Assembly: GCF_014641075.1 (NCBI RefSeq)
Contig: NZ_BMHP01000005.1
Span: 124,001-188,000, forward strand
Source of the DNA: Paenibacillus nasutitermitis
GTDB taxonomy: Bacteria > Bacillota > Bacilli > Paenibacillales > Paenibacillaceae
Direction of reading: 5' to 3'
Length of the DNA stretch: 64,000 nt
The notes under the pieces were generated by a model, which ran no database searches, was not told where the DNA came from, and saw only the letters and a list, made by a program, of their open reading frames with translations. A program made the position numbers and the translations under genes. Shown one piece after another: positions 61,478-64,000 of this stretch. Position 1 is the first letter of the stretch. Each line of letters starts with the position of its first letter.

Positions 61478-61899
61478 GGAGGCCCCCCATCGCTGCCCAT
61501 GAAGTCAGCGTTCTCTTTGGACTGGAAGAAGGTAGATCCGTTCATAACTTCTTGTATGGCCTGCAAAATCTGTTCGGGGTCCGTATCCTTCATCAAATAA
61601 CCGTCAACCCCCGCTTTCACGGCGCGGTAAATATCTTCGCAATCGTCGAAAGCCGTCAATATAATAATCTTCATAGCCGGATGTTTGGTTTTCAGATAAT
61701 TGGCAGCCTCAATAATCGATAAACCCGGCATTTTTAAATCCGTGAGCAGCAAATCCGGAAGAAGCTCCTCGGAACGCTCCATCGCTTCATTTCCATCTGC
61801 AGCCTCTCCGACAATGGAATAATCGTTCCCGCTATTCAGCAGCATATGCAGACCTAGGCGGGCCGAGGGGCGGTCATCCGCAATAACGACCTTATACAT
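61474..61899 (-). CDS. Receiver-only response regulator
   Basis: This 141-aa protein is a single NarL-type receiver: acidic pair Asp8-Asp9 (VIADDRPSARLG), phosphoacceptor Asp54 (LLTDLKMPG), Thr in ILTAFDD and Lys in YLMKDTDP. The usual C-terminal LuxR helix-turn-helix is absent; the chain ends within ~20 residues. I chose ATG 61899, with AAAGGAG 8 bases upstream, overlapping the kinase stop by 8 bases (ATGTATAA). It may relay phosphate or bind the HD-GYP-like membrane protein. Confidence 0.9.
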   Translation of the reverse strand: MYKVVIADDRPSARLGLHMLLNSGNDYSIVGEAADGNEAMERSEELLPDLLLTDLKMPGLSIIEAANYLKTKHPAMKIIILTAFDDCEDIYRAVKAGVDGYLMKDTDPEQILQAIQEVMNGSTFFQSKENADFMGSDGGPP

Positions 61900-63448
61900 G
61901 AGCCAAGCTCCTTTCACGCGGGATATCAGCCATAATGGTTGTCCCTATCGACTCCCCGGAGTGAATGGAGATAGAACCATTTAATGCTTTTATCCGACTG
62001 GTCATGCCTTTCATTCCAAACTTGCCTTGATGGGCATCCTCATGATGGTCCTCGATCCCTTTCCCGTCGTCCCTAATCAGAATCGTCCATTGAACGCTCG
62101 TGACTTCTAATTTCACTTGGAGCTTCGTTGCTTTGGCATGCTTAATCACATTGTTGGCTGCCTCTTCAATGAAATGATAGATGGTTTCTTCAATTTCGAT
62201 CCTCTCTTGCGGAATCCAGCCTATATTGTCAAAGACAAGCTCCACACCGGTACCCGTGGTAATTCGCTGAAGCATCCGCTCAATGGCATCCTGGAGATTG
62301 AACCTTCTCTTCTCCCCTTTGAGCTCAACGATAAATTTGCGGATATCGCGGTGGCTTTCTTTGACCTTCTTCTCCATCTCCGACAACAAGGGCATGGCCT
62401 CGTCCCGGGCGTCCGCAGGAATCAGGCTCTTTAGCTGAAATAACTGAATGGAGAGAAAAAAAAGTTCCTGCGCAATGCCGTCATGAATATTTTGGGCAAT
62501 ATAGTCCCTTTCGATGGCAACGGCGCTATCCTGCTTCTCCTTTACTTGCTTGTTTATGTCGTAGTGGGCCTGGAATTTGATAAGAACCAGCTGAATATAA
62601 GCATGCTGCAGGATCGACAGCTCATTTATATCCGCCCGAATCAGCAACCACCCATATTCGTTTCCATTACGATCGCGCAAGGTCCTTACATATAAGGGCG
62701 TCTTTTCTCCGATGGGTGAGAGCAAATGGATATATGCCTTAGGAGCGGCTGGGGGGTTTTGTTTCAGTTCATTTCTAAAATAGGTATGCATCCAGCTTTG
62801 ATCTTGTTCATGCGGACCGGGTGCGCCTACACAGAGCCAAACCTCGCGCTGCTTTAAAATTTTCTTGAGCAGCTCTTCTATGTAACGAATCGCACCTTGA
62901 TGACTGATTTCCATTTGCATGCGGCTTGAGGAATAGATCATCACTAATATGCGAATATGAGCGGTCATGCTGACGGTGCTGTAATGTGCGGCAGCCGCCG
63001 CGCCATAGAAGAGGATAACGTAAACCATGTAAGTCCAGTGAGCGGCCAAATACGCATTCAACGCAATACGCTCGAGTAATGAAAAAAGAAGAGGAATAAA
63101 TAGAAGAAACATGAATGTGCTCACATAGTAGGTCTTCCATCTTGTAACCTTCTTCAGCATAATCAGGCTGGATAAACTATAAAAGATAAACGGTCCGGCT
63201 ATCCCCCCGGCAGACCAAAGAAGATAGATTTGGAAGAGCATGTCTATCCCCATAGTGATACGTGCGGCCCGCTCCAGTGATTTGTTCAGAAATACGAAGC
63301 TGTAGAGGGCTTGAAGGCTGACCGCTGCCAGCACGAGTCCAGCAGACCCGTTCCCGTTTTCCCCGGAATAGAGGAGAATGCCGATTATTAATAAGATCCA
63401 ACGGCACCCGATAGATACATATAAACTCGTATGTCTATGCAATAACAT
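61892..63448 (-). CDS. NarL-type sensor histidine kinase
   Basis: This 518-aa kinase has about six spans (~10-175), a GAF-like linker (~180-290), a HisKA_3 dimerisation domain (His322 in YIAQNIHDGIAQELF) and an ATPase domain (EEAANNVIKHAKATKL, IRDDGKGI, KFGMKGMTSRIKALNG). It is the first gene of the operon with the receiver and the HD-GYP-like gene, and divergent from a second response regulator. Confidence 0.92.
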   Translation of the reverse strand: MLLHRHTSLYVSIGCRWILLIIGILLYSGENGNGSAGLVLAAVSLQALYSFVFLNKSLERAARITMGIDMLFQIYLLWSAGGIAGPFIFYSLSSLIMLKKVTRWKTYYVSTFMFLLFIPLLFSLLERIALNAYLAAHWTYMVYVILFYGAAAAAHYSTVSMTAHIRILVMIYSSSRMQMEISHQGAIRYIEELLKKILKQREVWLCVGAPGPHEQDQSWMHTYFRNELKQNPPAAPKAYIHLLSPIGEKTPLYVRTLRDRNGNEYGWLLIRADINELSILQHAYIQLVLIKFQAHYDINKQVKEKQDSAVAIERDYIAQNIHDGIAQELFFLSIQLFQLKSLIPADARDEAMPLLSEMEKKVKESHRDIRKFIVELKGEKRRFNLQDAIERMLQRITTGTGVELVFDNIGWIPQERIEIEETIYHFIEEAANNVIKHAKATKLQVKLEVTSVQWTILIRDDGKGIEDHHEDAHQGKFGMKGMTSRIKALNGSISIHSGESIGTTIMADIPRERSLAHV

Positions 63449-63582
63449 TTATATGCTCCTAGATCTTATAATTTGGCGGTAGTCAAATAGTCTCATTTCG
63501 TATACAATGGAAATTAGTGTAAAGATAGGTCTAATTAACTAAAAACAGTATAGCATAGTTTTTTACATATGGAGGTTCAATC

Positions 63583-64000
63583 ATGGTAAAAATGATTATT
63601 CTCGATGATCATCCGCTCGTTCGGCAAGGCATTCGCATGATCGTATCCTCGGAAAATAAAATAAACATCGTCGGAGAAGCATCCAATGCTAAGGAAGCCT
63701 TGAAGCTTATCGTGCAAACGCTGCCGGATCTGGTACTGGTCGATTTGAATTTGGGGGAAGACAAGGGATTGGATTTTATTCAAGATGCCAGAAGGCTTGG
63801 ACATGATTGCAAATATCTGATCTTGACCTCTTCCGCAACCAAGAGCGAGCTTCAACTGGCACAATCGATGGGAGTGGAAGGCATTTGTCTTAAAGAGGCG
63901 CTGCCAGAGGATTTATTATACGCAGTTGATGTTGTAGCACGCGGGCGCAAATATTATGACCCGGTCTTTATGGATTCCCTTATGTATACTGCGCCTACAA
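63583..64000 (+). CDS. NarL/LuxR-family response regulator, cut by window end
   Basis: The first 139 codons are present. Receiver motifs are LDDHPLVRQGIR, phosphoacceptor Asp in LVLVDLNLGEDKGLD, Thr-Ser in ILTSSATK and Lys in ICLKEALPED; the expected LuxR helix-turn-helix lies beyond the window. RBS GGAGG is 7 bases before the ATG. It is divergent from the kinase and may be its second output. Confidence 0.9.
   Translation, partial: MVKMIILDDHPLVRQGIRMIVSSENKINIVGEASNAKEALKLIVQTLPDLVLVDLNLGEDKGLDFIQDARRLGHDCKYLILTSSATKSELQLAQSMGVEGICLKEALPEDLLYAVDVVARGRKYYDPVFMDSLMYTAPT

Overview
The window looks like a chromosomal segment of a spore-forming, S-layer-bearing member of the Paenibacillaceae, most likely Paenibacillus. 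Supporting features are SLH-domain proteins, LplABC-type sugar importers paired with YesM/YesN two-component regulators, a Spo0E-like phosphatase, a YhcN/YlaJ-like lipoprotein, a ytcD-ytbD-ytbE locus arranged as I recall it from Bacillus, and strong AGGAGG ribosome binding sites with frequent TTG starts. The genus is inferred; no rRNA or tRNA gene was seen.

Layout. 0-14.4 kb: a lipoprotein, a glutathione peroxidase with an OhrR-like operator, two DnaA-box sequences, a 1029-aa SLH surface protein, an ABC-2 exporter coupled to an SGNH esterase, rlmN, a DbpA-type helicase, the ytcD/ytbD/ytbE efflux-reductase locus and greA. 14.4-24.8 kb: a visibly GC-richer arabinose-polymer locus (two permeases, binding protein, FAD oxidoreductase, GH51 arabinofuranosidase) divergent from its own YesN/YesM pair. 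25-36.3 kb: a large catalase, an acyl-CoA-synthetase-like ligase overlapping an acyltransferase-3 protein, a CuA-type cupredoxin lipoprotein, a MarR regulator, a Fur-boxed siderophore importer and an ankyrin protein. 36.3-43.8 kb: a surface-layer export cluster transcribed leftwards: SecA2, a 140-aa partner, a 766-aa protein made of three 205-aa repeats, and an SLH protein. 44.2-49 kb: an HD hydrolase, then a rightward set of two repetitive secreted proteins (one with an LPLTG anchor), a Spo0E-like protein, an attenuator-like hairpin and a sortase. 49-60.3 kb: aldehyde dehydrogenase, spore-type lipoprotein, a two-subunit gluconate-dehydrogenase-like oxidoreductase, a Ctc/L25 protein, a large hybrid kinase, a double-headed MerR regulator and an alpha/beta hydrolase. 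60.3-64 kb: a kinase, a receiver-only regulator and a degenerate HD-GYP membrane protein, divergent from a second response regulator cut by the window end.

How they work together. The most interesting parts are two cell-surface systems lying side by side. One pairs SecA2 and a translationally coupled small protein with two surface proteins. The other pairs a sortase with two proteins built from 22-23 residue repeats and a Spo0E-family protein. Neither can be matched to a characterised system from sequence alone. Several regulatory regions are well defined: divergent promoters with two Fur boxes, paired operators flanking the cupredoxin promoter, tandem ytcD operators and a perfect OhrR-like palindrome on the peroxidase promoter.
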